Of a DNA stretch of 13,089 nucleotides, positions 12,790-13,089 are shown in pieces (the stretch's first letter is position 1; every line of letters starts with the position of its first letter). Source of the DNA: an uncultured Tissierellia bacterium (GTDB taxonomy: Bacteria > Bacillota > Clostridia > Tissierellales > Peptoniphilaceae); NCBI GenBank assembly GCA_902489145.1, contig CABTYV010000037.1:1-13089 (forward strand). Reading direction: 5' to 3'. The notes beneath the pieces were generated by a model. The model was not told where the DNA came from and ran no database searches. It was given only the letters and a program-made list of their open reading frames with translations. The position numbers and the translations under genes are program-made.

Positions 12790-13089
12790 GTGTAGAGGAA
12801 AATCGGGGGGTAGCGATTTTCCTCTACACCTTTTTTGGGAAAATGGACGAAAGTGTAGAGGAAAATGCGGGGGTAGCGATTTTCCTCTACACCTTTTTTG
12901 GGAAAATGGACGAAAGTGTAGAGGAAAATGCGGGGGTAGCGATTTTCCTCGACATCTTTTTTGGGAAAATGGACGAAAGTGTAGAGGAAAACGAGGGGGT
13001 GGCCATTTTCCTCTACATTTTTTTGGGGAAAATGGCTGAAAGTGTAGAGGAAAACAGGGGGGTGCCTGTTTTCCTCCCCTTTTTTGACG
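12790..13089 (+). repeat. 63-bp tandem repeat of terminator-like hairpins, 4.8 copies, cut by window edge
   Basis: Units start at 12790, 12853, 12916, 12979 and 13042, exactly 63 bases apart. Each holds an arm like GTGTAGAGGAAAAT, a G-rich loop with five or six G, the complementary arm ATTTTCCTCTACAC, a run of six or more T, and a spacer GGGAAAATGGACGAAA. In unit 1 the stem is 16 perfect base pairs (12790-12805 with 12814-12829). Because 63 is divisible by three, a frame stays open through the array and reads as a 21-residue repeat. No ribosome binding site supports it, so I treat it as non-coding. Only the plus strand has T-runs, so any transcript would run left to right. The array may continue past 13089. 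Confidence 0.9.

Noticed and set aside
12602..13039. 145-residue open frame with a 21-residue repeat at the right end
   Set aside because: The repeat unit is 63 bases, so one open unit keeps the frame open in all. There is no ribosome binding site, and the frame crosses GC-rich hairpins. Changes keep base pairing rather than protein sequence.
12790..13089. CRISPR array
   Set aside because: The whole 63-bp unit repeats with no unique spacers, and no cas genes are in the window.

Overview
The window reads as the chromosome of an anaerobic, amino-acid-fermenting Firmicute. The best clue is an almost complete match to the carboxyltransferase subunit of glutaconyl-CoA decarboxylase, an enzyme of glutamate fermentation through 2-hydroxyglutarate. 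Strong AGGAGG-type ribosome binding sites, sigma-A-like promoters, intrinsic terminators, an ECF-type thiamine transporter behind a TPP riboswitch, and a DUF951 protein all fit Firmicutes. A Clostridia/Tissierellia or Negativicutes lineage is plausible, but I cannot fix the genus. The genes are moderately GC-rich, while the left 500 bases are AT-rich and hold an insertion-sequence remnant.

Layout from left to right. (1) 1-652: a degraded DDE transposase on the minus strand that seems to have lost its middle, then an AT-rich leader. (2) 653-4314, plus strand: a CorC/CNNM-type transporter with a terminator, then a tight group of three genes (a single-span membrane protein of unknown function, an MscS-type channel and a DUF951 zinc-ribbon-like protein). 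(3) 4327-6586, minus strand: Y-family DNA polymerase IV, followed by a PfkB-fold sugar-kinase relative whose catalytic motifs are largely gone. (4) 6804-7701, plus strand and divergent from the polymerase: an XRE repressor overlapping an ImmA/IrrE metalloprotease. (5) 7758-9441, minus strand: a DUF368 (PopT-type) polyprenyl-phosphate transporter overlapping a NYN-LOTUS putative RNase. (6) 9519-10262, plus strand: promoter, TPP riboswitch, switching terminator and thiT. (7) 10573-12339: gcdA behind a structured leader. (8) 12340-13089: no convincing gene, but three kinds of repeat: a 36-bp tandem repeat, a run of GC-rich hairpins, and a 63-bp tandem repeat in which each unit is a terminator-like hairpin.

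Three things stand out. The XRE-ImmA pair facing dinB resembles the DdrO-IrrE damage switch of Deinococcus, and a shared motif lies at both promoters. The PfkB-family protein in the dinB operon looks like a pseudokinase. The 63-bp array at the right end has paired changes in its stem arms, which suggests that the fold itself is kept by selection. All assignments come from reading the sequence and remembered family features; no database search was run.
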